DNA of 64,000 bases from Trichomonas vaginalis G3. Its lineage: Eukaryota > Parabasalia > Trichomonadida > Trichomonadidae. Within the stretch, counting starts at the first letter, position 1. Each line of letters opens with the position of its first letter. The stretch covers positions 7,130,001-7,194,000 of the forward strand of contig NC_067203.1 of assembly GCF_026262505.1 (NCBI RefSeq). Reading direction: 5' to 3'. A program made the position numbers and the translations under genes. Below are positions 27,359 to 37,693 of the stretch, one piece after another. The notes below the pieces were generated by a model that saw nothing but the letters and a program-made list of their open reading frames with translations, had not been told where the DNA came from and searched no databases.

Positions 27359-28190
27359 TAGGCGTAAAGCAAAAATTGATATTTCATATGGTTTTATGAT
27401 AGATAAGCATTATATTCCCACTCATTATATTCGTAAATTTTGAGGTTTATCCTTCGCTTTTAAGATCATTGAATTTGATTTTTATATAAAATAGTTATAT
27501 ATTAGAAAATAATATGAGTTTATCTGATATTATTTTTCAGAAGATTTCATTCTATACGCCTATGAAAAGTACTCTCAAAACTAACTTTTTCCTAATTATA
27601 ATTAAATCTAGAATATTGTATTATGCTTGTTGTAAACAGAAATTCATCAAAAGTGACACCTCAGAAAAGCTAAAATATTGAATTTTTGGAACTTTTGATA
27701 GAGCACGTTTTTAAATATTAATTAAAGTAAATGTATATTTTGTAAAGATTCTTTTTAATAAAAAAGTAAAATTTTGAAGAAGAACACAAAATCTTCTGAA
27801 AAATAATATCACATAAACTCATATTATTTTCTAATATATAACTATTTTATATAAAAATCAAATTCAATGATCTTAAAAGCGAAGGATAAACCTCAAAATT
27901 TACGAATATAATGAGTGGGAATATAATGCTTATCTATCATAAAACCATATGAAATATCAATTTTTGCTTTACGCCTATTCCCACTCATTATATTCGTAAA
28001 TTTTGAGGTTTATCCTTCGCTTTTCAGATCATTCAATTTGATTTTTATATAAAATAGTTATATATTAGAAAATAATATGAGTTTATCTGATATTATTTTT
28101 CAGAAGATTTCATTCTATATGCCTATGAAAAGTACTCTCAAAACTAACTTTTTCCTAATTATAATTAAATCTAGAATATTGTATTATGCT
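27359..28190. repeat. Foldback repeat: 190-bp inverted arms plus a third direct copy
   Basis: 27359-27547 and 27788-27977 are near-perfect inverted copies separated by about 240 bp. Sequence 27413-27626 is repeated directly at 27976-28190, so the right arm is immediately followed by another copy in the left arm's orientation. No coding potential. This resembles a foldback or decayed DNA element. Confidence 0.85.
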
Positions 28191-28377
28191 TAGTATTATT
28201 TCATTTTTCTCATTCAATTTAGAATTTACAAATGTCAAAAAATTGAGAGCTGTCACTTTTGATGAATTTCTGTTTATTACAATGCTTAGTATTATTTCAT
28301 TTTTCTCATTCAATTTAGAATTTACAAATGTCAAAAAATTGAGAGCTGTCACTTTTGATGAATTTCTGTTTATTACA
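28186..28377 (+). repeat. 96-bp tandem duplication
   Basis: 28186-28281 is repeated at 28282-28377, starting ATGCTTAGTATTATTTC. As 96 is divisible by 3, an apparent frame repeats on both strands, but it has no protein-like content. Part of the unit matches the complement of 27620-27650 in the foldback. Confidence 0.9.
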
Positions 28378-28882
28378 CAATGACTTTGCTAATTTTCTCT
28401 GTAGTCCCTATTTTCAAATGTTGTTAATCTGAATTTTTTTGAATGGATCTAATTGATGAACAAGTGTCATATTTTCCTTTCGCTTCTTCTCCAAATAATT
28501 TCTTAATTGAGAGATTTTTTTGAAAATTTGGATTCGTATTAGACATCTGTAACTTTTTTTGACATATGAGTTAGATGAGCATAATATGTACATAAATACT
28601 ATATTGCTATTGGGATATTAATGGCAAAGTTTAGTGATTTTTTTAATATATATTATGGCTTTTTCACAAATAGTCACATTTATGTGTCTGATAGAGGAAA
28701 ACGCCAAATAAAGCTAATAAGAAGGAATTTTCTTGAAATTTAAAATTATTTCAAAGAATTCGGACAACAGGACTGCATTGTTGGTTATTTTGATCCGAAA
28801 ACAGTCAAGGGCTTTTGGATTGCCTTAGAGAGCATAAGACGGGTTGAAAAAAAGAAACTTTTTTTTTTGAGATCTCAAAAAA
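28378..28882. other. Intergenic AT-rich stretch before an ankyrin gene
   Basis: No gene or repeat recognised. A long T-run (28858-28869) lies just upstream of the next gene. Confidence 0.5.
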
Positions 28883-29698
28883 ATGCTGAATTCTTTCCAA
28901 GTCAAGCTTATTAAATCTATCGAAAACGGAGTTCTCGAAGAAACTAAGAGGCTTGCTATTGGTAAATTTGATATTGATAAGCCATTAGTTCCATCTTTAG
29001 AAATCCCAATAAAACCTCCATCAAAGAAAGTTCCATTTCCCGTTATTCGTGGTCCGACACCATTGATACTTGCAATACTATATGAAAGAACTGATATTGC
29101 AAAATATTTATTGGTCGAGAAACATGCGAGGTTAACTGTCAAAGCAAACGGATTATATCCAATACATTATGCATGCATAGTAGGAAAATTAGATTTATTG
29201 CAAATTATACTTGAAACAGATGAAGGAAAAGAACAAATTAACTTACAGAATGATTACCTCTATACTCCTCTACATCTAGCTGCTGCAAATTCGCATATAC
29301 AATTAGTACTTTTACTTCTTAAAAATGGTGCAAAATGCAATAATAAAGATTTTAAACAGTTACCGGATACAAAGAACAATGTACTTCATGTGTGCATGAG
29401 AAATTCGGATATATCCATCGTTGAAGCCCTTCTTTCAAAAGGTGCTAATTTGGATGAAGTTAATTCTGAAAATGAAACGCCATATCAGACAGCATTCTTC
29501 TTCCACAATGAACAAATGATAGAATTTTTGCAAAAGTACGCAACTAATCCTTCAATTGTTCGACCATTTGAAATTTTATGTAAGAAATACTTAGACGAAG
29601 AAGTGATTTCAAGTGAATCAGAACAGTTACAAAGCTTATCTGAACAACTTCGTGTTCTTACAAATAAATTAGAAAATTTGGAGCAATCCAAACAATAA
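28883..29698 (+). CDS. Ankyrin-repeat protein with C-terminal coiled coil, 271 aa
   Basis: About five ankyrin repeats lie between residues 50 and 215, for example PIHYACIVGKLDLLQIIL and TPLHLAAANSHIQLVLLLLKNGA. Residues 235-271 form a coiled coil (LQSLSEQLRVLTNKLENL). No signal peptide or membrane segment, so it is cytosolic or nuclear. Ankyrin repeats are protein-binding scaffolds; the partner cannot be inferred. The ATG at 28883 follows ATCTCAAAAAA, compatible with the short leaders of this genome. Confidence 0.85.
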   Translation: MLNSFQVKLIKSIENGVLEETKRLAIGKFDIDKPLVPSLEIPIKPPSKKVPFPVIRGPTPLILAILYERTDIAKYLLVEKHARLTVKANGLYPIHYACIVGKLDLLQIILETDEGKEQINLQNDYLYTPLHLAAANSHIQLVLLLLKNGAKCNNKDFKQLPDTKNNVLHVCMRNSDISIVEALLSKGANLDEVNSENETPYQTAFFFHNEQMIEFLQKYATNPSIVRPFEILCKKYLDEEVISSESEQLQSLSEQLRVLTNKLENLEQSKQ

Positions 29699-30072
29699 AT
29701 ACTAAAAAAATAAAATAATAGACCAAATTCATTATTTTACATCCTTTTCCCACATTGTTTTTGATATGAATTTTTGATACATCTACATTTTATCATAGAG
29801 ATCTTCCTTTTTTGATATTTTGAAACTCTATGAAACAACATTTGTTTTCATAAATGTCAACATCTTTATTAGTTCCAACAGAGATATGATAATGACCATA
29901 TCTTGATGCACAAATGAGTGGAGTATATCTGGCATTATTCTTTGCTTCTTTATCAGCTCATTGAGGGTAATAATCATTAAAATATCATTAAAAAATATAT
30001 ATATATTGATAATTTGAGACAGAAAAAAACATATATCTATAAATTGTTTATTATTATTATTAATTACATTAA
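29699..30072. other. Intergenic region between converging genes
   Basis: AT-rich with a short (TA) run near 29994-30004. Nothing recognised. Confidence 0.5.
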
Positions 30073-31416
30073 CTACGTATAATTGGATGTTTCACTTCCT
30101 GCTGTAAGCCAATGATTGTTTACTTCTTCATCATTCGATTCTTTTCCGTATGTATCTTGAACTAAACTCGGTCCAATCAATGACAATATACAAACAATAA
30201 TATTAGGCAGCCAAAGACCTAGTCGATATGCTTTGATTGTGTGTACTTTAGTTCCTGGAGGATCAACAGCTCTCACAGTTGCATTAATAATTGCCTGGAA
30301 TATTACGCATGTAACTGTTGCGTAGAAATTCGCCAGACCAGCTGCTGTTGCCGTTGATTCTTTGGTTGTCATTTCTTTGAACATTGTCACAGCAACAGGA
30401 ACAACTGCTGATGTGGATAAGCCGTAAAGGAAGAGAAGTATCCATACAAATACTTCGTGTATCTTTTCTTTGATGAAAAAGAATGTAATGTTAATTGACA
30501 ATGTTAAAAGAGCACCAAATATAACAATATATTTTCTTGTGTGCAAAGTTTCACTGAGAAAGGCCAAAACAGGTGAACCTACAATTGTTGCAATACTCAG
30601 CATCATTATAATGTAGCCAGCATGTTCTTGAGTGTAAGAAAATACAGATGTCAAATAATTTGCAGCCCAAAATGAAGTTAGAATGAAAAATGTGGGCGCT
30701 GATGTGAAACTCCATGAAACAAGTTTCCAAAATGATGGATTGAGAGAAACTACTTTGAAATTCGCCCATAATTGAATAACTTTACCTTTAAATGTTTCTT
30801 TCTTCTCAAAAGTCTGTGGAGCAACAAGGAATAAGAGTGCTAGTATAGATATGATAAATCCGATTGCAGCCGTAGCATAAAAAGTGTATTCCCATTTGAT
30901 ATGTTTAACTATTGTAGCTAGAGGGCCAGCAGCAAGGATTCCACCGAGAGATCCACAGGACATCGTAATACCGTTTAGCAAATTGAACCAGCTAGGTGAA
31001 TATAAATCTGCCATAATTCTAACTATAGGAACATATATTGGACCTGTTCCAATACCAACCAAGCATCTGGCAAAGCACGAAAGAATGTAATTATGAGAGA
31101 ATCCGATAATTAGTGTACCTATTGCAGTGATACAAGAAAATGTAGAAATTATATAACGTGGTTCAATAACATCAGCAAGAAGACCTGCTACTGGCTGCAT
31201 AAATGCATATGGCCAGAAATACATGAGACTGAAAACGCCGATATCATCTTTTGAAACGTTTAAAGCTTGCGCGAGTTCATCTGCAAGAACACTCGTTGAA
31301 TTTCTGTGATATCCAACTAAAAGATAAGCTATACAGCCTATTAAAATAATAAAAGCGCGAGATAAGTTTTTGTTAATTTGAAAATTGATTAAAATTGTCA
31401 AAATTTTCAAATACAT
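30073..31416 (-). CDS. Major facilitator superfamily transporter, 447 aa
   Basis: About twelve hydrophobic segments. An MFS signature is seen after the second (FMQPVAGLLADVIEPRYI, residues about 72-89), with the related loop in the second half (GSPVLAFLSETLHTRKYIV). The first half contains GIGTGPIYVPIVRIMADL, typical of organic-anion or sugar-phosphate type MFS carriers. Length fits the family. Substrate cannot be named from sequence. The C-terminus is short and cytosolic. It shares a 119-bp divergent intergenic region with the nucleoplasmin-like gene at 31536. Confidence 0.9.
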   Translation of the reverse strand: MYLKILTILINFQINKNLSRAFIILIGCIAYLLVGYHRNSTSVLADELAQALNVSKDDIGVFSLMYFWPYAFMQPVAGLLADVIEPRYIISTFSCITAIGTLIIGFSHNYILSCFARCLVGIGTGPIYVPIVRIMADLYSPSWFNLLNGITMSCGSLGGILAAGPLATIVKHIKWEYTFYATAAIGFIISILALLFLVAPQTFEKKETFKGKVIQLWANFKVVSLNPSFWKLVSWSFTSAPTFFILTSFWAANYLTSVFSYTQEHAGYIIMMLSIATIVGSPVLAFLSETLHTRKYIVIFGALLTLSINITFFFIKEKIHEVFVWILLFLYGLSTSAVVPVAVTMFKEMTTKESTATAAGLANFYATVTCVIFQAIINATVRAVDPPGTKVHTIKAYRLGLWLPNIIVCILSLIGPSLVQDTYGKESNDEEVNNHWLTAGSETSNYT

Positions 31417-31535
31417 TCACCTGTGGTACTTGCAAAGCATATTTGGATTGTAATTTTCACTAATGATCGATTTGAATGATTTACATCGATTTAGGCCCCA
31501 TAATAATTTTTTCAGACCCAAAATTTATTTCTTGA

Positions 31536-32312
31536 TTGATGAATAATACATTTTTTGGAGCGAAAATTATTCCAAATAATTACTACAAGGCACACACTCG
31601 TCACGACCTTGTACTAACAAGAGCTATTTTGGATCCAGAAGCTTCAGAAGATGCCCATTCTAGGCTTTTCCTTCAAATAGAAAAGACAGACGGGCCAATT
31701 GCTGATCTTTATGGTTCTCAAAATATTTCTCTCCCATTAAATATACATGTTTCTGCTGGATTTCAAATCACTTTTAGAGTCGCTGGCGATGCACCAGTAT
31801 ATGTTTCGGGATACTTCGAACCTGATAGACAAATGAGCAGATATCGTAAGGTAGAAGATGATAGTAGCTCAAATCATTATTATTACTCAGATTCAGAAAA
31901 TAATTCTGATGAAGAAGAGGATTCCAACGATAACGAAGAATCCAATCAAGAAAGCGAAAATGTAGACCCCGACGAGGTTGGAAGCTCAGATGATCCAAAT
32001 AAAATTCCAAAAGGCTCGGATCCTTTAAATCCCGCAAATGAAACATTGGTTACCGAATGGAAGTACACAGAAAATATACCTGAAAAGGCATTACAAAAAA
32101 TTATGAAAGGCGGTTTTTATACAGAAGGAAAAACTGCATATGTTCTTCTAGATAAGGTAGATAGTATGTCAATAAGTAGTGCAGTACTATCTGAAGGCAT
32201 TAAAGTCGTTCATGCTGTTTACATTAAGCCAGATATAAGACTCCTCAATTTCATTGCTCATTTATGTCGAATTGATGTCAAACTGAAATACTCTACTATT
32301 GTACAAGCATAA
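31536..32312 (+). CDS. Nucleoplasmin-like (FKBP39/NPL type) acidic protein, 258 aa
   Basis: Residues 1-100 match the nucleoplasmin-like fold: FFGAKIIPNNYY at the start, a PLNIHVSAGFQITFRV strand pair, and VYVSGYFEPD at the end. This is followed by a Ser/Asp/Glu/Asn tract (about 105-165), the usual histone-binding acidic arm. In many NPL proteins a PPIase domain comes next; here residues 175-258 do not look like FKBP, so the C-terminal half is unassigned. Likely a nuclear histone or RNA chaperone. Confidence 0.65.
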   Translation: MMNNTFFGAKIIPNNYYKAHTRHDLVLTRAILDPEASEDAHSRLFLQIEKTDGPIADLYGSQNISLPLNIHVSAGFQITFRVAGDAPVYVSGYFEPDRQMSRYRKVEDDSSSNHYYYSDSENNSDEEEDSNDNEESNQESENVDPDEVGSSDDPNKIPKGSDPLNPANETLVTEWKYTENIPEKALQKIMKGGFYTEGKTAYVLLDKVDSMSISSAVLSEGIKVVHAVYIKPDIRLLNFIAHLCRIDVKLKYSTIVQA

Positions 32313-32954
32313 TATATACATTTTTCGTTTTGTTTTTACTATAAATATATTTGTCAAAATTTTATTTGGCAATAATGCTATTAAGCCTTGGGATTTAACA
32401 TGTAAGCTTTTTGGTATGTTTTTGCATTACAATTATTATCGAAATCAATGTTTCAATAATTGAAAATCTATTGTTGATATATTCAAGATTATTAAGTTTC
32501 AGAACCCACGAAAGAAAAGTTAAAAAATTTAAGGATATTTGAATTATCAATGAACTTTCTCTATATATTTTTATAAATTCAAAATTGATCGATTACGATA
32601 ATGAATAGACTTTAGAATCTTTGGTCCTATGATGAAATTTCCGTTTGGACAAATAATATCAATTTTGAAGCTAATGAATTCATTTTCATTGATATAAAAT
32701 ATATAAACTCACTTCCAAACTAAGAGATTTATCCAAATCGCTCAAATATTGATGTACATGCATTTCTCAAAAAGTAATGCTTTCATCACATGATTGCTGC
32801 CATGTCACTTTGAGTAATTTGACAATTTTGAAAATAATTATCTTATTAATAATGGTTCTGATATTATTATTTTTTAGGATCGGAATTTGAGAAAAAATTG
32901 ACGTGTTATAAAAAAATCTAAACATCAAAGAAAAAAAAAATCTAAGTCGAAAAA
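32313..32954. other. Intergenic AT-rich region
   Basis: No gene recognised; A- and T-runs are frequent. A long A-run (32930-32940) lies just before the next start. Confidence 0.5.
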
Positions 32955-34535
32955 ATGTCAATGAATAGCGTCTACAGAAGAGAAGAATCAGATGATTTAT
33001 CAGTTGGACGTATTCGTCGTTTAAGTACAACAGATGCAGAAGAAGTTATTCGTGCTCTTACAGGTGCCGAACCTCAAAAGAAAATTTCTCCTTGGAGAAA
33101 GACATGGGTTCCATTACTAGCTGTTATTACCTTTTGTACATTCTATATGATCCCAGTATACACATTATATCCTTGTGCAAGAACTTGCTTAGCGATTCTA
33201 GTTCTCGGCGGCTTTTTATGGGCTACTGAAATTGTGCCATCATATGTTACAGCATATCTCATGCCAATCATGTGCGTTTGGTTTGGTGTCGGATACGAAG
33301 AATCTACAGGCGCAAGAATGCCTGCAAATAGATTAGCTGTTGCCATTGCAGCAAAATTCACAGATCCGATTATTTTCGTTTTCCTTGGTTCACTTGCAAT
33401 TTCTGCTGCTCTTGCAAAATTAAATATCACTGAAAGAGTTTCAAATTTTGTCCTTGCAAGAATTTCCAACAAACCACAAACAGTCTTACTTACATTAATG
33501 CTCCTTAACTTTGCCACATCCGCTTTCCTGTCGAATATCGCCGCAACTACAATCTTTTTAACATTTTCTTTACCAATTATTAGAACTCTTGATCCAGATG
33601 ATCCATTTATCAAGGCTATATTATTCGGATTGGCATGGGGCGGAAACGCTGGTGGCCTACCTACAACAATTGCTTCATCCCAAAATATTCTTGCGATTAA
33701 ATACATCAACGAATCAGGAACTACATCAATTTCATTCATAGAATGGATTGCATTTGGTGGTCCAACAGGTTTATGCTGCTTACTATTCTTTTGGCTTTAT
33801 TTAATCTGGAAATATAAACCAGCATATTCAGAATTACAGATTGGTGCAGAATTACCAACAAGACTTCCTCCATGGACATGGAAACATACATTTGCATGCC
33901 TCGTTACCGCATTTACTATCTTATTATGGGCACTTCAAGAATCTTTCCCGAAATTCCTCGGACATATCGGTATTTCCTCACTTATTCCGATCGTTACTTT
34001 CTTCAGCGTCGGTATTCTCGACTCTGATGACTTCGGACACCTTAGATGGTCAACATTATCCCTTATGGGTGGCGGTTTGGCACTTGGTGAGGCAATGAGG
34101 CTTTCTGGATTGCTTAACCTTCTTGCCAAATCAATTACAACTGCTCTTAAGCCACTTGTAAAATATTATTGGGTTATTATGTTGATTTTCCTCATCATTG
34201 AGGCTGTTTTGGTATCCGTTATCAACCACACATCAGCCGCCGCCATTCTTTTCCCTGTTTTAAACGCAATTGGAAACGAAATCGGCAGACCTAACTTAAT
34301 GCTCATCCTTTCCGCTATGATGATCGGCATGGCTCAGCTGTTTTACATTTCCTCGTTCGCTACAGCCCTCGTTTCCGGTGTTTGCAGACATGAAAGAGGA
34401 AATCCACATAAATTGACATCAACTCCGTTCTTGACAGGTCCAGAGTTCTTTAAAGTTGGCTGGCAAATCGTTGTTGGTTCTATCCTTATCATTGCTTCTG
34501 TTGGTTACGGTATTGTTTACGCATTAGATATATAA
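32955..34535 (+). CDS. Divalent anion/Na+ symporter (DASS, SLC13-like), 526 aa
   Basis: A polar N-terminus of about 50 residues is followed by about eleven hydrophobic segments. Family marks: FLSNIAATTIFLTFSLPI (about 192-210; the first SNT-type motif), WGGNAGGLPTTIASSQN (about 228-245), and VINHTSAAAILFPVL in the second half (about 418-432; the second motif). These hairpins bind Na+ and a dicarboxylate, sulfate or phosphate in the family. No SPX domain. Substrate unknown. Codon use is more GC-rich than in neighbouring intergenic DNA, as expected for an expressed gene. Confidence 0.92.
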   Translation: MSMNSVYRREESDDLSVGRIRRLSTTDAEEVIRALTGAEPQKKISPWRKTWVPLLAVITFCTFYMIPVYTLYPCARTCLAILVLGGFLWATEIVPSYVTAYLMPIMCVWFGVGYEESTGARMPANRLAVAIAAKFTDPIIFVFLGSLAISAALAKLNITERVSNFVLARISNKPQTVLLTLMLLNFATSAFLSNIAATTIFLTFSLPIIRTLDPDDPFIKAILFGLAWGGNAGGLPTTIASSQNILAIKYINESGTTSISFIEWIAFGGPTGLCCLLFFWLYLIWKYKPAYSELQIGAELPTRLPPWTWKHTFACLVTAFTILLWALQESFPKFLGHIGISSLIPIVTFFSVGILDSDDFGHLRWSTLSLMGGGLALGEAMRLSGLLNLLAKSITTALKPLVKYYWVIMLIFLIIEAVLVSVINHTSAAAILFPVLNAIGNEIGRPNLMLILSAMMIGMAQLFYISSFATALVSGVCRHERGNPHKLTSTPFLTGPEFFKVGWQIVVGSILIIASVGYGIVYALDI

Positions 34536-34995
34536 TTTTTTTAATTATATATATATGAGTGATATATTCTTATCAAAACTCATATATATCACAATAACTA
34601 TTGTTTTATCATATTCTAATCAGTTTTTTTGTATTTTCAATTCAAAATTTATATTTTTATCTTATTTTGTTTTAAAACTTATCATTATCTCTCAATTATT
34701 TACATCTTTTAATATCAAGAATATAAGTTTTCAATATTTGATTTTAAAATATGAAAAGCATTGACAGCAGATGGAGATTGCTATATTTCTTCTAACTAAG
34801 TTCAGGCTCAATTCTCTTAAAAATTCGAAAAAAATGAACTTATTTTATTTTCTTATATGAGATAAAGAACATACATAAGATATAGAGTGTACCAATTGGA
34901 ACAGTATGAATTTGGTTACAGAAATATAAAAAAGATGATGTATCAAAATAAATAATATTTAATAACAACTAAATAAATAAGAATATGTATAAGCA
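34536..34995. other. Intergenic region between converging genes
   Basis: AT-rich; a 69-codon open frame at 34555 is Ile/Leu/Phe rich and looks like chance in T-rich DNA. Nothing else seen. Confidence 0.5.
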
Positions 34996-35424
34996 TTAAT
35001 CTTGTTTGATTTCAAATCCTTGGGCAGTAAGCTCCTTTTCTAAATTTTGGGCTTCATTAAATCTGTTTTGTCTGCGCAAAAATGCTACGTAAGCAACACC
35101 AATAGGACCGATCTTATCAAGAGGAATATCACATGTATCTGCAAGTGCATTTAAGTCTTTAAATCCCATTGAGTTTGCTGCTCTAACAAATCTAGTGATC
35201 TGTGCTTGAGATCTAGAATCAGGAATTGGAGTATTTTGTGATGGATGTTTATGATTATCTGCACATGCAGCAAGTTGTGTTAGATTAAGTTGAAAACGAG
35301 TTTGATATAACATTGCATCCATTATACGGCCTTCATTTTGGCATGTGAGAATAACTTTGATTAAATGTGTGTTTTCATCCAATAGCTGTTGAATTTGTTC
35401 TTTAGTTAACTCTTGATTAGACAT
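34996..35424 (-). CDS. SS18/SSXT (GIF-type) N-terminal domain protein, 142 aa
   Basis: Residues about 8-56 match the SSXT domain: QIQQLLDENTHLIKVIL, then QNEGRIMDAMLYQTRFQLNL and LAACAD. In animals SS18, and in plants GIF coactivators, this domain docks on SWI/SNF (BAF) complexes. The rest is not the usual Gln/Gly/Tyr-rich tail but a compact helical segment (residues 75-142). It points to a SWI/SNF-like complex in this organism. It is divergent from the methyltransferase gene with 106 bp between; a TTTCATTA motif about 20 bp before the ATG resembles the trichomonad initiator. Confidence 0.85.
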   Translation of the reverse strand: MSNQELTKEQIQQLLDENTHLIKVILTCQNEGRIMDAMLYQTRFQLNLTQLAACADNHKHPSQNTPIPDSRSQAQITRFVRAANSMGFKDLNALADTCDIPLDKIGPIGVAYVAFLRRQNRFNEAQNLEKELTAQGFEIKQD

Positions 35425-35450
35425 ATTTTTTTTAATGAAATGTCAGAAAA
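35404..35450 (-). promoter_or_regulatory. Initiator-like motif upstream of the SSXT gene
   Basis: On the minus strand ACATTTCATTAAAAAAAATA precedes the ATG. The core TCATTA fits the known trichomonad initiator consensus (TCAYTWYTCATTA) in part. Single occurrence, so weak support. Confidence 0.35.
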
Positions 35451-35530
35451 ATGATAATTTACAATGTCAAATTTTCGCCTTTTTTGACAATTTATAAAAT
35501 AAAGTTTACATTGCATCTACCCCTAAAATA

Positions 35531-36223
35531 ATGAACTTTGCTCAACTTATCAAAGATACTATTGTTCCTAACCAGCAAGATCCAGAACAAGATCAGGATC
35601 ACATTGATGAAGAACTTGAGAATATATTAAGCCATCCAGCTCCAAGATACCATGACCCAAATTATTGGAATACAAGATATGAACATGACAATGAAGAAAT
35701 GGATTGGTATCAGCCATGGGACAATCTAAAGAACGCTCTTGGTAAGTATGTTACAAAGGATTCAACAATTTTAAGTGTCGGCTGCGGAAATTCTCCAATG
35801 TCAGCACAACTACTCAAAGAAGGTGCTTCAAAAGTATACAATGTAGACTTCTCACATGTTGTTATTGATCAAATGAAAGCATTACACCAAGAAGAATCAA
35901 ATCTCATTTGGACTGAATGCAATGCAACTAAATTACCATATGACGATAATACATTTGATTTTGTTTTCGACAAGGGAACTCTCGATTCCTTTGTTGCAAC
36001 CGCAGATAGCTCCAAACAAATTCCAACAATGCTTAGTGAAGTTTGCAGAGTTCTCAAACCAGGAGGCATATTTGCTGAAATATCTTACGGTACGCCCAAT
36101 ACAAGAACACCATTCTTAAGAGCTTCAAATCTTCAGTGGGCTTTACAAGAAACAAAGGAAATCGAAAAGCCAAATGAGCCTGGAACATATCATTATGCTT
36201 ACGTAACCAAGAAGAAACAGTAA
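35531..36223 (+). CDS. Class I SAM-dependent methyltransferase, METTL12/13-EEF1AKMT4 type, 230 aa
   Basis: The N-terminal YWNTRYEHDNEEMDWYQPW phrase (residues about 45-63) is characteristic of the eEF1A lysine methyltransferase/METTL13 N-domain group. Motif I is LSVGCGNSPMS (81-91); an acidic motif II follows in VYNVDFS (about 104). A DKGTLDSFVA phrase (about 150-160) and VLKPGGIFAEISYG follow. It probably methylates a protein, possibly eEF1A; this is inferred from family. Complete, cytosolic. Confidence 0.85.
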   Translation: MNFAQLIKDTIVPNQQDPEQDQDHIDEELENILSHPAPRYHDPNYWNTRYEHDNEEMDWYQPWDNLKNALGKYVTKDSTILSVGCGNSPMSAQLLKEGASKVYNVDFSHVVIDQMKALHQEESNLIWTECNATKLPYDDNTFDFVFDKGTLDSFVATADSSKQIPTMLSEVCRVLKPGGIFAEISYGTPNTRTPFLRASNLQWALQETKEIEKPNEPGTYHYAYVTKKKQ

Positions 36224-36388
36224 TTTGTAGTATTTTTTTTATTTAATAAAAAAATTTTATTTTCTATTATCAAATTGCCATTGAATCTTTATATTCAATT
36301 CAATCTTGTATAATATGAATGATATGAAATGAAAACTGAAAAACTTTGAAAAATAAAAATAATTTTTTAAACAAATTCTATTATTATA

Positions 36389-37060
36389 TTAAGCTTTTGT
36401 GCACACAACGCTACCAAATCTTATGGCATTCAAATCTAATTGGATTGTCTTGCCATCAACAGTAAAATCTGCAGTTTCGTCATTAACGTTTGAAAGAACT
36501 CCTGTAAGCTCAGGGAAGTTTCCGATTTTGATTTTAACCTGTTCTGAATTCTGGAAGCATTCAGGGATTTCATTTTCTTTCAAAGTAAAAGTATTTATAT
36601 CTTCGTCAATGTCAGCGAGATCAATAAGTTGATGATTGGACTCTACTACAGCAACTTTAGGAGTTGATGTATTTGTTTTTTGCTTTTTTACTTTATCAAA
36701 ATCAAAATGGTATCCTTGTGATTGGAAATAAGCTGCAGCTTCTGGAAACTCATTTGTAATTTTGTCTGCTTTATAATAGATGTAATCTGCGATTCTTCTT
36801 GATTTTTCAACGATTTGTTCTTTTTCATCGCAATCTGCTGCATATTTATCGCATTCACATTCTCTATGTGCAGCTTCTATTTCATTTTCATGCCATTTTT
36901 GTAATTTCTCTGACTTATCTTGTTGAGCTTGAATAATATTTTGAAAATATCTTTGATAAATTTCTGAATTACCATTCTTAAGCGCATTAACATCATCTAA
37001 AAGTTGTGAAAATTGGGTTTTTAGACGATATACAAGATTGCTATTCATAGGAGTCGCCAT
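36389..37060 (-). CDS. Coiled-coil protein with C-terminal beta domain, 223 aa (possible Sds3-like)
   Basis: Residues 10-110 form a long helix with Cys/Glu-rich segment (AAHRECECDKYAADCDEKEQIVE). Residues 165-223 look like a small Tudor- or SH3-like barrel (VKIKIGNFPELTGVLSNVNDETADFTVDGKTI). The layout, a long helix plus a small barrel, is reminiscent of Sds3/BRMS1-type Sin3 complex subunits, but motif support is weak. Its start faces the TM2 gene, 90 bp apart. Confidence 0.5.
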   Translation of the reverse strand: MATPMNSNLVYRLKTQFSQLLDDVNALKNGNSEIYQRYFQNIIQAQQDKSEKLQKWHENEIEAAHRECECDKYAADCDEKEQIVEKSRRIADYIYYKADKITNEFPEAAAYFQSQGYHFDFDKVKKQKTNTSTPKVAVVESNHQLIDLADIDEDINTFTLKENEIPECFQNSEQVKIKIGNFPELTGVLSNVNDETADFTVDGKTIQLDLNAIRFGSVVCTKA

Positions 37061-37150
37061 CTTTTAGAAATTAAAAAAATAAAAGTGACACTAAATTCGA
37101 AAAATTTACAATAATCGTCTTTTTTTTCTTGTCAAAAAAATTTAAATAAA

Positions 37151-37693
37151 ATGTTTTTGTTTTCTCTAATAGCACAAACTTCTTCAAGAAATTGCACCGA
37201 CGTAAATCCGTGGGAAATGTTATGCCCAGCAAATGATACATGTACTTTAGATGAAAATGTAACATTTACATGCTATGTTTTCCCAAGTACAATTTGTGAT
37301 GGAGAAAGAACCATACAATTATCTTTTCCATGCAGATATTGCTATCAGCTCCCAGTATCTAACATAACTTGCGATGATTGCGTTGATTGTACTCCAAAGA
37401 TTGATCAATATTTCTCAGATTGTCGTCCTACACAGTATTGCATGGGTAACTCTATATTCCAACGAAAAATAGTTTGTAAAGCTGCAGAAAAATCTCAGAA
37501 AACCGCATTCCTTCTTAGTCTCTTCTTAGGAGGATTTGCTGCTGATAGATTCTACTTAGGATACTACATATCTGCTGTATTCAAATGCCTGACAATTGGA
37601 GGTTTTGGAATCGCATATATGTTTGATCTTTTCCTAATATTATTCGGATACTTAGGACCAGCTAATGGAAAGTTATTTGTTGAAAGAATTTAA
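37151..37693 (+). CDS. TM2-domain protein, TM2D3-like, 180 aa
   Basis: A short hydrophobic start (MFLFSLIAQTSS) may be a signal peptide. Residues 15-112 are Cys-rich (about 15 Cys) and probably luminal or extracellular. Residues 118-172 form the TM2 domain: two hydrophobic segments around GGFAADRFYLGYY, with the DRFYLGY signature, and FDLFLILFGYL. Architecture (Cys-rich ectodomain then TM2) matches animal TM2D1-3, linked there to Notch and phagocytic functions. Role here unknown. Confidence 0.85.
   Translation: MFLFSLIAQTSSRNCTDVNPWEMLCPANDTCTLDENVTFTCYVFPSTICDGERTIQLSFPCRYCYQLPVSNITCDDCVDCTPKIDQYFSDCRPTQYCMGNSIFQRKIVCKAAEKSQKTAFLLSLFLGGFAADRFYLGYYISAVFKCLTIGGFGIAYMFDLFLILFGYLGPANGKLFVERI

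Noticed and set aside
34555-34764. 69-codon Ile/Phe-rich frame after the DASS gene
   Set aside because: Chance open frame in T-rich DNA, with no leader or domain.
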